64,000 bases of DNA from Polymorphospora lycopeni (GTDB lineage: Bacteria; Actinomycetota; Actinomycetes; Mycobacteriales; Micromonosporaceae), in NCBI RefSeq assembly GCF_042237075.1, contig NZ_JBCGDC010000021.1:1-64000 (forward strand). The letters run 5' to 3'. How positions within the stretch are numbered: position 1 is the stretch's first letter; each line of letters opens with the position of its first letter. A program made the position numbers and the translations under genes. Shown in pieces: positions 42,078 to 51,283 of this stretch. The notes beneath the pieces are model-generated. The model had not been told where the DNA came from. It searched no databases and saw only the letters and a list, made by a program, of their open reading frames with translations.

Positions 42078-44554
42078 TGACTGACGTAGCCAAGGCCGCG
42101 GACACCGTCACGCTCACCATCGACGGCATCGAGGTGACGGCCCCCAAGGGTGCGCTGCTCATCCGGGTCGCCGAGCAGATGGGCATCGAGATCCCACGGT
42201 TCTGCGACCACCCGCTGCTGGCTCCCGCCGGGGCCTGCCGGCAGTGTCTGGTCGACGTGGAGGGCCAGCGCAAGCCGGTCGCCTCCTGCACCCAGACGGT
42301 CGCCGAGGGCATGGTCGTCCGTACCCAGCTCACCTCTCCGGTCGCCAAGAAGGCACAGGAGGGGATCATGGAGCTGCTCCTGGTCAACCACCCGCTCGAC
42401 TGCCCGATGTGCGACAAGGGCGGCGAGTGCCCGCTGCAGAACCAGGCGATGTCGACCGGACGCACAGAGTCGCGGTTCCACGAGCACAAGCGCGAGTACG
42501 AGAAGCCGATCAACATCTCGTCGCAGGTCCTGCTCGACCGCGAGCGGTGTGTGCTCTGCCAGCGCTGCACCCGCTTCTCCGAGGAGATCGCGGGCGACAA
42601 GTTCATCGACCTGATGGGCCGCTCCTCGGCCGAGGAGATCAACGTCTACCGGGACGACTACTACGGCGCCGAGCCCACGGACGACGAGTCCGGCGACGTG
42701 CCGTTCAACTCGTACTTCTCCGGCAACACCGTGCAGATCTGCCCGGTCGGCGCGCTGACCGGAGCCCAGTACCGCTTCCGGGCCCGCCCGTTCGACCTGG
42801 TCTCGACGCCGAGCGTGTGCGAGCACTGCTCCGCCGGCTGCGCCCAGCGCACCGACTGGCGGCGCGGCAAGGTGCTGCGCCGGCTCGCCGGTGACGACGC
42901 GGCGGTGAACGAGGAGTGGAACTGCGACAAGGGTCGGTGGGGCTTCCAGTACGCCAACGCCTTCGACCGGCTCACCACCCCGCTCGTCCGGGACGCCAAG
43001 ACCGGCGAACTGCGCGAGGCGGCGTGGAGCGAGGCGTTCGCGGTCGCCGCCGAGGGGCTGCGTGCCGCCCGCGACGGTGGCCGGGGGGTCGGCGTGCTGA
43101 CCGGTGGCCGGCTGACCGTCGAGGACGCGTACGCCTACGCCAAGTTCGCCCGGATCGCGCTCAACACCAACGACATCGACTTCCGGGCCCGGCCGCTGTC
43201 GGCCGAGGAGACCGAGTTCCTCGCCTCCTCGGTGGTCGGCACCAACGCCGTCACGTATGCCGACGTCGAGAAGGCGCCGGCGGTCGTGATCGTCGGGCTG
43301 GAGCCGGAGGAGGAGTGCCCGATTCTCTTCCTGCGGCTGCGCAAGGCGTACACCAAGCGCAAGCTGCTGGTGCACGCGCTGGCGCCGTACGTCACCCGCG
43401 GGCTGGCGAAGATCGGCGCGACGGTCACCGCCACGGTTCCGGGCGACGAGGCGCGGCTGCTGGCCGAGGACCCGAAGGTCGCCGACGCGCTGCGCCACGA
43501 GGGTGCCGTGCTGCTGGTCGGTGAGCGGCTCGCCACCGTACCCGGCGGGTTGTCGGCCGCCGCCGCGCTGGCGGCCCGTACCGGGGCGAAGCTGGCCTGG
43601 GTGCCGCGTCGCGCCGGGGACCGGGGCGCGGTCGACGCCGGCTGCCTGCCCAACCTGCTGCCCGGCGCCCGCCCGGTCGCCGACCCGGCCGCCCGTTCGG
43701 AGCTGGCCGGTCTCTGGGACCTCGCCGCCGGCGTCCTGCCCAGCCGGCCCGGCCGCGACACCGACGGGATCGTCGCCGCCGCGGCCGCGGGCGAACTCGG
43801 CGCGCTCCTCGTCGCCGGGGTCGACCCCGCCGACCTGGCCGACCCGCGGCTGGCCGAGGAAGCCCTCGACAAGGTGCCGTTCCTGGTCAGCCTGGAGCTG
43901 CGCAAGAGCGCGGTCAGCCGCCGCGCCGACGTGGTGTTCCCGGTCGCGCCGGTGGTCGAGAAGGCCGGCAGCTTCGTCGACTGGGAAGGCCGGCTGCGCA
44001 CCTTCGAGGCGGTCCTCAACACCGCGGCGATGACCGACGCCCGGGTGCTCGACGCGCTCGCCGCCCAGCTCGACGTGACGCTGGGAACCGGCGATGTCAA
44101 CAGCGTCCGCCGGGAGCTGGGTTCCCTGCCGGCCACCTCGACCGCCCCGGCCGAGGTACCGACCGTCGCCCCGGCCGCGCTGCCGGCGGTCGGCGCCGGC
44201 GAGGCCGTGCTCGCCACCTGGCACCACCTGGTCGACCTGGGCAGCCTGCTCGACGGCGACGAGGTGCTGGCCGGTACGGCCCGGGTGCCGGTGGTCCGGA
44301 TCGGCAAGGCGGTCGCCGAGGCGCTCGGGGTCGCCGACGGCGACGCGGTCACGGTCGGCACCGACCGTGGCGCGCTGACCCTGCCGGCCGAGATCACCGA
44401 GATGCCGGACGGTGTGGTCTGGCTGCCGACCAACTCGCCCGGCGCGACCGTACGGCGCAGCCTCGGCGCGGCGTCGGGCGCGGTCGTACGGGTCTCCGCC
44501 GGCGCCGGCGGACCTCTCCTGGCGCAGCAGAGCACTGAGGGAGCCGTTCAGTGA
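42077..44554 (+). CDS. nuoG: NADH-quinone oxidoreductase subunit G
   Basis: The large iron-sulfur subunit of the NADH module. The N-terminal [2Fe-2S] domain (CDHPLLAPAGACRQC near 37-51) is followed by the HPLDCPMCDKGGECPLQ segment, [4Fe-4S] ligands CVLCQRCTRF and QICPVGALT, and CEHCSAGC near 250. A molybdopterin-oxidoreductase-like domain without cofactor motifs fills the rest, and a MopB C-terminal beta-barrel-like end is seen (PVVRIGKAVAEALGVADGDAV). 825 residues. Stop overlaps the nuoH GTG. Confidence 0.95.
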
Positions 44555-45969
44555 TCACCACCTATCTGGCGCAGAGTCCGACACTCGAAGACTTCGGCAA
44601 GGACGTCTGGTGGCTCGTCCTGCTCAAGATCGTCGCAGTGTTCGTGATGCTGCTCCTGCTGACCCTCTTCACGATCAACTACGAGCGCAAGGTCGTGGCC
44701 CGGATGGCGGTCCGGCCGGGCCCCAACCAGGTCGGGCCGAACGGCTGGTTCCAGTCGCTCACCGACGGCCTGAAGCTGCCGTTCAAGGAAGAGATCATCC
44801 CGAAGACGGCCGACAAGGTCGTCTACTTCCTCGCGCCGGTGATCTCGGCCACCTGCGCGTTCACCGCGTTCGCCGTCATTCCCTTCGGCCCGATGGTGTC
44901 GATCTTCGGCCAGCGGACCCCGCTCCAGCTGACCGACACGCCCGTCTCGGTCCTGCTGGTGCTCGCCTGCGCCTCCATCGGCGTCTACGGCATCGTGCTC
45001 GCCGGTTGGGCGTCCGGCTCGACCTACCCGCTGCTCGGCGGCCTCCGGTCGACCGCTCAGGTGATCTCGTACGAGGTGGCGATGGGGCTGTCCATCGTCG
45101 CGGTCTTCATGACCGCCGGCACGATGTCGACCTCCGAGATCATCCGGGCGCAGGAGCACGGCAACCCGATCAACCTGTTCGGCCTCGAGGTGACCGCGCC
45201 CGGCTGGTACGCCGTACTGCTCGCGCCGAGCTTCGTCATCTACGCCATCTCGGCGGTCGGTGAGACCAACCGGGCCCCGTTCGACCTGCCCGAGGCCGAG
45301 TCCGAGCTGGTCGGCGGCTTCCACACCGAATACTCGTCGTTCAAGTTCGCGATGTTCTTCCTCGCCGAGTACATCAACATGATCACGGTGTCGGCGCTGT
45401 GCACCACGCTGTTCCTCGGTGGCTGGCGGGCCCCGTGGCCGATCAGCTTCTGGGAGGGTGCCAACTCCGGCTGGTGGCCGATGCTGTGGTTCCTCGGCAA
45501 GGTGCTGCTCCTGCTCTTCGGCTTCATCTGGCTGCGGGCCACGCTGCCCCGGCTGCGCTACGACCAGTTCATGCGCTTCGGCTGGAAGATCCTGATCCCG
45601 GTCAGCCTGCTCTGGATCTTCGCTCTGGCCGGCATCAAGATCTTGCAGAGGCAGGAGGGTGGCCCCGCCCAGTACCTGATCATCGGCAGCGTTGTCGTGG
45701 TCGTGCTGCTGCTGGCGCTGCTCTGGCCGTCCGGCAAGAAGGAACCCACCGTCTCGCTCGAGGAACAGATCGCCGCCCGCCCCAAGGGCAGCTTCCCGTT
45801 GCCGCCGATGGATCTACAGGTCCCGCCGAGCCCGCGGGCCCGGCGCGACGTCGCCGAGCGGCAGCCCGCGCTGACCGGCGCCCGCGGCGACACCGCGGCC
45901 ACCGGCGAAACCGGACCGGGCGCCACCGACCAGTCCAGCCCCAACGGCCCGGCCGACAAGGAGGTGTGA
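44551..45969 (+). CDS. nuoH: NADH-quinone oxidoreductase subunit H
   Basis: The membrane subunit that joins the peripheral arm to the proton pumps and forms the quinone entry channel. About eight to nine helices; hallmarks ERKVVARMAVRPGPNQVGPNG near 49-69 and AVGETNRAPFDLPEAESELVGGFHTEY near 233-259. After the last helix there is a roughly 70-residue polar tail (SLEEQIAARPKGSF ... GPADKEV) not found in short homologues. GTG at 44551 overlaps the nuoG stop. Confidence 0.95.
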   Translation: MITTYLAQSPTLEDFGKDVWWLVLLKIVAVFVMLLLLTLFTINYERKVVARMAVRPGPNQVGPNGWFQSLTDGLKLPFKEEIIPKTADKVVYFLAPVISATCAFTAFAVIPFGPMVSIFGQRTPLQLTDTPVSVLLVLACASIGVYGIVLAGWASGSTYPLLGGLRSTAQVISYEVAMGLSIVAVFMTAGTMSTSEIIRAQEHGNPINLFGLEVTAPGWYAVLLAPSFVIYAISAVGETNRAPFDLPEAESELVGGFHTEYSSFKFAMFFLAEYINMITVSALCTTLFLGGWRAPWPISFWEGANSGWWPMLWFLGKVLLLLFGFIWLRATLPRLRYDQFMRFGWKILIPVSLLWIFALAGIKILQRQEGGPAQYLIIGSVVVVVLLLALLWPSGKKEPTVSLEEQIAARPKGSFPLPPMDLQVPPSPRARRDVAERQPALTGARGDTAATGETGPGATDQSSPNGPADKEV

Positions 45970-45970
45970 G

Positions 45971-46555
45971 ATGGCCTTCGGATCCATCAAGGGCTTCGGG
46001 GTGACCTTCTCCCACATGTTCCGGAAGGTCATCACCACCGACTACCCGTTCAAGCCGCCGGTCTCGGCACCGCGCTACCACGGCCGGCACATCCTCAACC
46101 GGCACCCGGACGGGCTGGAGAAGTGCATCGGCTGCGAGCTGTGCGCCTGGGCCTGCCCGGCCGACGCGATCTACGTCGAGGGCGGCGACAACACCGAGGA
46201 GCAGCGCTTCTCGCCGGGTGAGCGCTACGCCAGCATCTACCAGATCAACTACGCCCGCTGCATCTTCTGCGGGCTGTGCATCGAGGCGTGCCCGACCCGG
46301 TCGCTGACGATGAGCAACGAATACGAGTTGGCGCGCGACTCGCGCCAGGATCTGATCTTCACCAAGGAACAGCTCCTGGCGCCGCTCCTGCCCGGCATGG
46401 AGCAGCCGCCGCACCCGATGCGTCTCGGCGACTCGGAGAAGGACTACTACGTCGGCGCGCTGACCAACCCCGGCACCTCGGCGGGCGCCGAACGGGCGCC
46501 CTGGTCGGAGTCGGGCACGGTCGACGGGTCCGGAGCGACTGGAGAGGTCAAATGA
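45971..46555 (+). CDS. nuoI: NADH-quinone oxidoreductase subunit I
   Basis: A ferredoxin-like subunit with two [4Fe-4S] clusters (N6a, N6b) that carry electrons to NuoB. Ligands Cys52, 55, 58, 62 (CIGCELCAWAC) and Cys97, 100, 103, 107 (CIFCGLCIEAC). 194 residues with a 45-residue polar C-terminus. Starts 1 bp after the nuoH stop. Confidence 0.96.
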   Translation: MAFGSIKGFGVTFSHMFRKVITTDYPFKPPVSAPRYHGRHILNRHPDGLEKCIGCELCAWACPADAIYVEGGDNTEEQRFSPGERYASIYQINYARCIFCGLCIEACPTRSLTMSNEYELARDSRQDLIFTKEQLLAPLLPGMEQPPHPMRLGDSEKDYYVGALTNPGTSAGAERAPWSESGTVDGSGATGEVK

Positions 46556-47325
46556 CGAGCGCACAGGTGGTGCTCGCGGCGTCCGGCGGAGTGTCCACCG
46601 GTGAGCAGATCGCGTTCTGGGTGCTGGCACCGCTGGCGCTGGTCGGGGCATTCGGCATGGTGCTGGCCCGCAACGCCGTCCACTCGGCGCTGTGGCTGGT
46701 CGTCACCATGCTCTGCCTGGGTGCGTTCTACGTCATCCAGTCCGGGCCGTTCATCGGCATGGTGCAGATCATCGTCTACACCGGCGCGATCATGATGCTG
46801 TTCCTCTTCGTGCTGATGCTCGTCGGCCGGGACTCGTCCGACTCGCTGATCGAGACGCTGCGCGGGCAGCGGCTGGCCGCGGTCGGGCTCGGCATCGGGT
46901 TCGCCGCGCTCGTCGGTGCCGGCCTCGCCCGCGGACTCGGCAGCGTGCAGGCGGTCGGCCTCGACGAGGCGAACGCGAACGGCAACGTACAGGGCATCGC
47001 CGCCCTGCTCTTCACCGACTACGTCGTCGTCTTCGAACTTTCCGGCGGGCTGTTGATCGTCGCGACGGTCGGCGCGATGGTGCTGGCGCACATCGAGCGG
47101 CGCAAGGGCGAGCGGCTCACCCAGGTCGAGCGGATGAAGGCCCGCTTCGCCCCCGGCAACGACCCGGGCCCGAAGCCCGGTCCCGGTGTCTTCGCCACGT
47201 CGTCGTCGGTCACCACCCCGGCCCGGCTGCCCGACGGGACGCTCAGCGAGCGGAGCATCCCGCGGATCCTGCCGGTGCGCGAGCTGAGCTCCTCCGAAAC
47301 CGCACCGAAGGGGACCGAGAAGTGA
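46552..47325 (+). CDS. nuoJ: NADH-quinone oxidoreductase subunit J
   Basis: A membrane subunit with five helices in residues 15-185, including the conserved GPFIGMVQIIVYTGAIMMLFLF segment near 64-85. Family members are often about 160-200 residues; here a charged tail of 70 residues (ERRKGERLTQVERMKARF ... SSSETAPKGTEK) follows. ATG overlaps the nuoI stop, and the stop overlaps the nuoK GTG. Confidence 0.95.
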   Translation: MTSAQVVLAASGGVSTGEQIAFWVLAPLALVGAFGMVLARNAVHSALWLVVTMLCLGAFYVIQSGPFIGMVQIIVYTGAIMMLFLFVLMLVGRDSSDSLIETLRGQRLAAVGLGIGFAALVGAGLARGLGSVQAVGLDEANANGNVQGIAALLFTDYVVVFELSGGLLIVATVGAMVLAHIERRKGERLTQVERMKARFAPGNDPGPKPGPGVFATSSSVTTPARLPDGTLSERSIPRILPVRELSSSETAPKGTEK

Positions 47326-47636
47326 GCTTCTTCGACGTCTCGCCGAACCACTACCTGATCCTGTCGGCGGTGCTGTTCACCATCGGCGCGGTGGGGGTGC
47401 TGATCCGGCGCAACGCCATCGTCCTGTTCATGTGTGTCGAGCTCATGCTCAACGCCGCCAATCTGAGCCTGGTCACGTTCAGCCGGATCAACGGCGACCT
47501 CAACGGCCAGATCATGGCGTTCTTCGTGATGGTGGTCGCCGCCGCCGAGGTCGTGGTCGGGTTGGCCATCATCATGTCGATCTTCCGTACCCGACGCTCG
47601 GCGAGCGTCGACGACGCGAACCTGCTGAAGTACTAA
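47322..47636 (+). CDS. nuoK: NADH-quinone oxidoreductase subunit K
   Basis: A 104-residue three-helix subunit (MrpC-like) in the proton-pumping arm. Carries the conserved VELMLNAANLSLVTF with its functional Glu near residue 39 and a second Glu in VVAAAEVVVGLAI near 74. GTG at 47322 overlaps the nuoJ stop. Confidence 0.96.
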   Translation: MSFFDVSPNHYLILSAVLFTIGAVGVLIRRNAIVLFMCVELMLNAANLSLVTFSRINGDLNGQIMAFFVMVVAAAEVVVGLAIIMSIFRTRRSASVDDANLLKY

Positions 47637-47648
47637 AGGGGCCCTCGA

Positions 47649-49568
47649 GTGGACGAGACTGTGGAGTACGCCCAAGCCACGGGGCTGTTGAGCAGCGTGT
47701 GGCTGCTGGTGGCCATCCCGCTGGCGAGCGCGGCGATCCTCCTGCTGCTCGGCCGCCGGGCCGACCGGTGGGGGCATTGGCTCGGTGTGGCGAGCGTCGG
47801 CGCCGCCTTCGTGCTGGGGCTGACCTATTTCTTCCAGCTCCGCGGCCTGGACAACAAGTCGGTCGAGCTGAGCCTGTGGGACTTCATCGCGGTCGGCAGC
47901 TTCAACGTCGACTTCGGTCTGCTCTTCGACCCGCTGTCCGCGGTGTTCGTACTGCTGATCACCGGCGTCGGCTTCCTGATCCACATCTACGCGGTCGGGT
48001 ACATGTCGCACGACGAGGGACGGCGGCGGTTCTTCGCCTTCTTCAACCTCTTCGTCGCCGCGATGCTGCTGCTGGTGCTCGGCAACAACTACGTGATGCT
48101 GTACGTCGGTTGGGAAGGCGTCGGTGTCGCGTCGTACCTGCTGATCTCGTTCTGGTACGACCGGCCGTCGGCGGCCACCGCCGGCAAGAAGGCGTTCCTG
48201 ATGAACCGGGTCGGTGACGCCGGTCTGGCCATCGCCATCTTCATCATGTTCGCCACCCTCGGCACCACCCAGTACGACGAGGTCTTCAACGGCGTCAGCG
48301 CCCTGGCCGCCGGCACCGTCCTGGTGATGGGCCTGCTGCTCCTGCTCGGCGCGACCGGAAAGTCCGGCCAGTTCCCGCTCCAGGCCTGGCTCCCGGACGC
48401 GATGGAGGGCCCGACCCCGGTGTCGGCGCTCATCCACGCCGCCACCATGGTCACCGCCGGCGTCTACCTGATCGCCCGCTCGAACCCGATCTTCTCGGCC
48501 AACACCACCCTCCAGACGGTGGTGGTCAGCATCGGTGCGCTCACCCTGCTGATCGGCTGCATCATCGGCTGCGCCAAGGACGACATCAAGCGGGTCCTGG
48601 CCTGGTCGACGGTCTCCCAGATCGGCTACATGTTCCTCGGTGTCGGGCTCGGCGGCGCGGCGTACGCGCTGGCGATCATCCACCTGCTCGCGCACGGCTT
48701 CTTCAAGGCCGGCCTCTTCCTCGGTGCCGGCTCGGTCATGCACGGGATGCACGACCAGACCGACATCCGGCGCTTCGGCGGGCTGTGGAAGTACATGAAG
48801 ATCACCTGGGCGACCTTCGGGCTGGCCTGGCTGGCGATCATCGGCCTCCCGCCGCTGTCCGGCTACTTCTCCAAGGAGCCGATCATCGCGGCGGCGTTCG
48901 ACCGCGGCGACTGGACATCCTGGCTCTTCGGCGGCGCCGCGCTGCTCGGTGCCGGCCTCACCGCCTTCTACATGACCCGCCTGTTCGTGCTCACCTTTCA
49001 CGGGCCGAAGCGCTGGACCGACGAGATCGAGCACCCGCACGAGTCCCCGCCGGTCATGACGGTCCCGCTGGTGCTGCTCGCCGTCGGCTCGGTCGGTGCC
49101 GGTGCGCTCCTCGCGTCGTCGGTGCCGGACTGGCTGACCCCGGTCCTCGGCAGCGACCACGGCGAGTCGCACGGAGTGCTCTCGCACGCCGTCATCAACA
49201 TCCTGTCCCTCGTGGTCACGGTGCTCGGTGTCGGCCTGGCGTGGATGCTCTTCCGCAACGGCACCGCCCTGCAGGAGCAGCCTGCCGGCCCGCTGGTCAG
49301 CGCCGCCCGCCGCAACCTCTACGCCGACGCCTTCAACGAGGTCGTCTTCGAGAAGCCGGGCATCTTCCTCACCCGTGCCCTGGTCTACTTCGACAACAAG
49401 GGCATCGACGGTGCGGTCAACGGCCTCGCCGCCGCCATCGGCGGCGGATCGGGCCGCCTGCGCCGGCTCCAGACCGGCTTCGTTCGGTCGTACGCGATGT
49501 CGATGCTCGCCGGCGCCGTGGTCGTCGTCGCGGCGTTCCTCGCGCTGCAGTTGGGGTGGTTGGCGTGA
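47649..49568 (+). CDS. nuoL: NADH-quinone oxidoreductase subunit L
   Basis: The distal antiporter-like proton pump, also carrying the long lateral helix. About 16 helices. Conserved features: NYVMLYVGWEGVGVASYLLI near 141-160 (key Glu), the Lys/His-bearing segment GKSGQFPLQAWLPDAMEGPTPVSALIHAATMVTAGVY near 238-274 and KDDIKRVLAWSTVSQIGYM. 639 residues, normal. GTG at 47649 is 12 bp after the nuoK stop. Confidence 0.96.
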   Translation: MDETVEYAQATGLLSSVWLLVAIPLASAAILLLLGRRADRWGHWLGVASVGAAFVLGLTYFFQLRGLDNKSVELSLWDFIAVGSFNVDFGLLFDPLSAVFVLLITGVGFLIHIYAVGYMSHDEGRRRFFAFFNLFVAAMLLLVLGNNYVMLYVGWEGVGVASYLLISFWYDRPSAATAGKKAFLMNRVGDAGLAIAIFIMFATLGTTQYDEVFNGVSALAAGTVLVMGLLLLLGATGKSGQFPLQAWLPDAMEGPTPVSALIHAATMVTAGVYLIARSNPIFSANTTLQTVVVSIGALTLLIGCIIGCAKDDIKRVLAWSTVSQIGYMFLGVGLGGAAYALAIIHLLAHGFFKAGLFLGAGSVMHGMHDQTDIRRFGGLWKYMKITWATFGLAWLAIIGLPPLSGYFSKEPIIAAAFDRGDWTSWLFGGAALLGAGLTAFYMTRLFVLTFHGPKRWTDEIEHPHESPPVMTVPLVLLAVGSVGAGALLASSVPDWLTPVLGSDHGESHGVLSHAVINILSLVVTVLGVGLAWMLFRNGTALQEQPAGPLVSAARRNLYADAFNEVVFEKPGIFLTRALVYFDNKGIDGAVNGLAAAIGGGSGRLRRLQTGFVRSYAMSMLAGAVVVVAAFLALQLGWLA

Positions 49569-49632
49569 CGTACCAGGTACAGCCCGCCAGTGTCGGCGGA
49601 CCTTGCGTTCACAACGGAGGTAAGGCCGAATA

Positions 49633-51168
49633 ATGTCCGCTGACTTCCCCTTCCTCTCGGTGCTGACAGCGGCGCCGCTGGTCGGCGCCCTGGTGGTGGC
49701 GCTCATGCCACGCAGCCGGCCGGAGCTCGCCAAGCGGGTGGCCCTCGGCTGGTCGCTGGCCGTGCTCGTGCTCGCCGTGTTCATGTGGGTGTCGTTCGAG
49801 GTGGGCGGCGACCGGCTCCAGTTCCGGGAGTCGTACGCCTGGATCCCCAACTGGGGCGTCAACTTCACCTTCGCCGCCGACGGCATCGCGCTGGTGATGC
49901 TCGCGCTGATCGCCCTGCTCGTGCCGCTGGTGATCCTGGCGAGCTGGCACGACGCCGACAAGTCGAAGCGGTCGGTGCCGGTCTACTTCGCGCTGCTGCT
50001 CCTGCTCGAGTGCACGATGATCGGCGTCTTCGCCGCCGCCGACGTCTTCCTGTTCTACGTGTTCTTCGAGGTCATGCTGGTGCCGATGTACTTCCTCATC
50101 GGCAGCTTCGGTGGGCACCAGCGGCAGTACGCGGCGGTGAAGTTCTTCCTCTACTCGCTGGTCGGCGGCCTCTTCATGCTCGCCGCGGTGATCGGCCTGT
50201 GGGTGGTCGGCGGGCGCACCTTCGACTGGGAGAGCCTGACCCAGATCGACATGACGACCGGCACCGAACGGTGGCTGTTCCTCGGCTTCTTCATCGCGTT
50301 CGCGATCAAGGCACCGTTCTTCCCGTTCCACACCTGGCTGCCGGACGCCGGTGGCGCCGCCCCGGCCGGTGCCGCCGCGCTGCTCGTCGGCGTGCTCGAC
50401 AAGGTCGGCACCTTCGGCATCCTGCGCTACTGCCTGCCGCTGTTCCCCGAGGCGTCGAAGTGGTTCGCGCCGTACGCCCTGACCCTCGCGGTGATCGGCA
50501 TCATCTACGCGGCACTGCTCGCGATCGGGCAGAACGACCTCAAGCGGCTGGTCTCCTACACGTCGATCGCCCACTTCGGCTTCATCGGGGTCGGCATCTT
50601 CGCGTTCACCACCCAGGCCGGCACCGGCGCGGTGCTCTACATGGTCAACCACGGCCTCGCCACCGGCCTGCTCTTCCTGGTCGTCGGCATGCTGGTCGCC
50701 CGGCGCGGGTCGGCGCTGGTCAGCGACTTCGGCGGCGCGGGCAAACTGGTGCCGGTGCTTGCCGGGGTGCTGTTCTTCGCCGGTCTGGCCTCGCTGGCGC
50801 TGCCCGGCACCGCACCGTTCGTGTCGGAGTTCCTGGTGTTGATCGGCACGTTCACGGTCAACAAGCCGGTCGCCATCATCGCCACGGCCGGCATCATCCT
50901 CGCCGCCGCGTACGTGCTGTGGATGGTGCAACGAACGACGCAGGGCACCCTCAATCCGGCACTGTCCGGGGTGGAGGGGATGCGCCGTGACCTGAACCTG
51001 CGGGAGAAGGTCGTCGTGACGCCTCTGATCCTTCTCCTGCTGCTGCTCGGCTTCTACCCGAAGCCGGTCACCGACGTCATCAACCCCGCCATCCAGGCGA
51101 CGATGCAGGATGTCGGCAAGACCGACCCGGCGCCGACGGTGGCCACTGTTCAGGAGGCCGGCCGGTGA
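49633..51168 (+). CDS. nuoM: NADH-quinone oxidoreductase subunit M
   Basis: The middle antiporter-like proton pump of complex I, about 14 helices. YVFFEVMLVPMYFLIGSFGG near 139-158 carries the key Glu, and KAPFFPFHTWLPDAGGAAPAGAAALL near 223-248 the pumping Lys. 511 residues. ATG with ACGGAGG about 14 nt upstream; 64 bp after nuoL. Its stop lies within the first copy of the 60-bp tandem repeat. Confidence 0.96.
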   Translation: MSADFPFLSVLTAAPLVGALVVALMPRSRPELAKRVALGWSLAVLVLAVFMWVSFEVGGDRLQFRESYAWIPNWGVNFTFAADGIALVMLALIALLVPLVILASWHDADKSKRSVPVYFALLLLLECTMIGVFAAADVFLFYVFFEVMLVPMYFLIGSFGGHQRQYAAVKFFLYSLVGGLFMLAAVIGLWVVGGRTFDWESLTQIDMTTGTERWLFLGFFIAFAIKAPFFPFHTWLPDAGGAAPAGAAALLVGVLDKVGTFGILRYCLPLFPEASKWFAPYALTLAVIGIIYAALLAIGQNDLKRLVSYTSIAHFGFIGVGIFAFTTQAGTGAVLYMVNHGLATGLLFLVVGMLVARRGSALVSDFGGAGKLVPVLAGVLFFAGLASLALPGTAPFVSEFLVLIGTFTVNKPVAIIATAGIILAAAYVLWMVQRTTQGTLNPALSGVEGMRRDLNLREKVVVTPLILLLLLLGFYPKPVTDVINPAIQATMQDVGKTDPAPTVATVQEAGR

Positions 51169-51283
51169 GCGCGAGGAGTGCAGCGAAGCGGAGCCCCGCA
51201 GTCGCGAACGAAAGGTCGACTCCGGTGAGCGCGAGGAGCGCAGCGAAGCGGAGCACCGCAGTCGCGAACGAAAGGTGTGACCG
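51165..51283 (+). repeat. 60-bp tandem duplication filling the nuoM-nuoN gap
   Basis: Copy 1 is 51165-51224 and copy 2 is 51225-51283, each starting GTGAGCGCGAGGAG and ending in GCGAACGAAAGGT plus a short variable end; internal differences are few (AGTGC/AGCGC, GCCCC/GCACC). Copy 1 starts on the GTGA that contains the nuoM stop. Copy 2 ends immediately before the nuoN GTG and supplies its GAAAGG ribosome-binding site. Confidence 0.9.

Noticed and set aside
47019..49961. 980-residue minus-strand frame opposite nuoJ to nuoM
   Set aside because: It is the antisense of conserved membrane genes and reads as Asp/His/Arg-rich repeats, a typical high-GC shadow.
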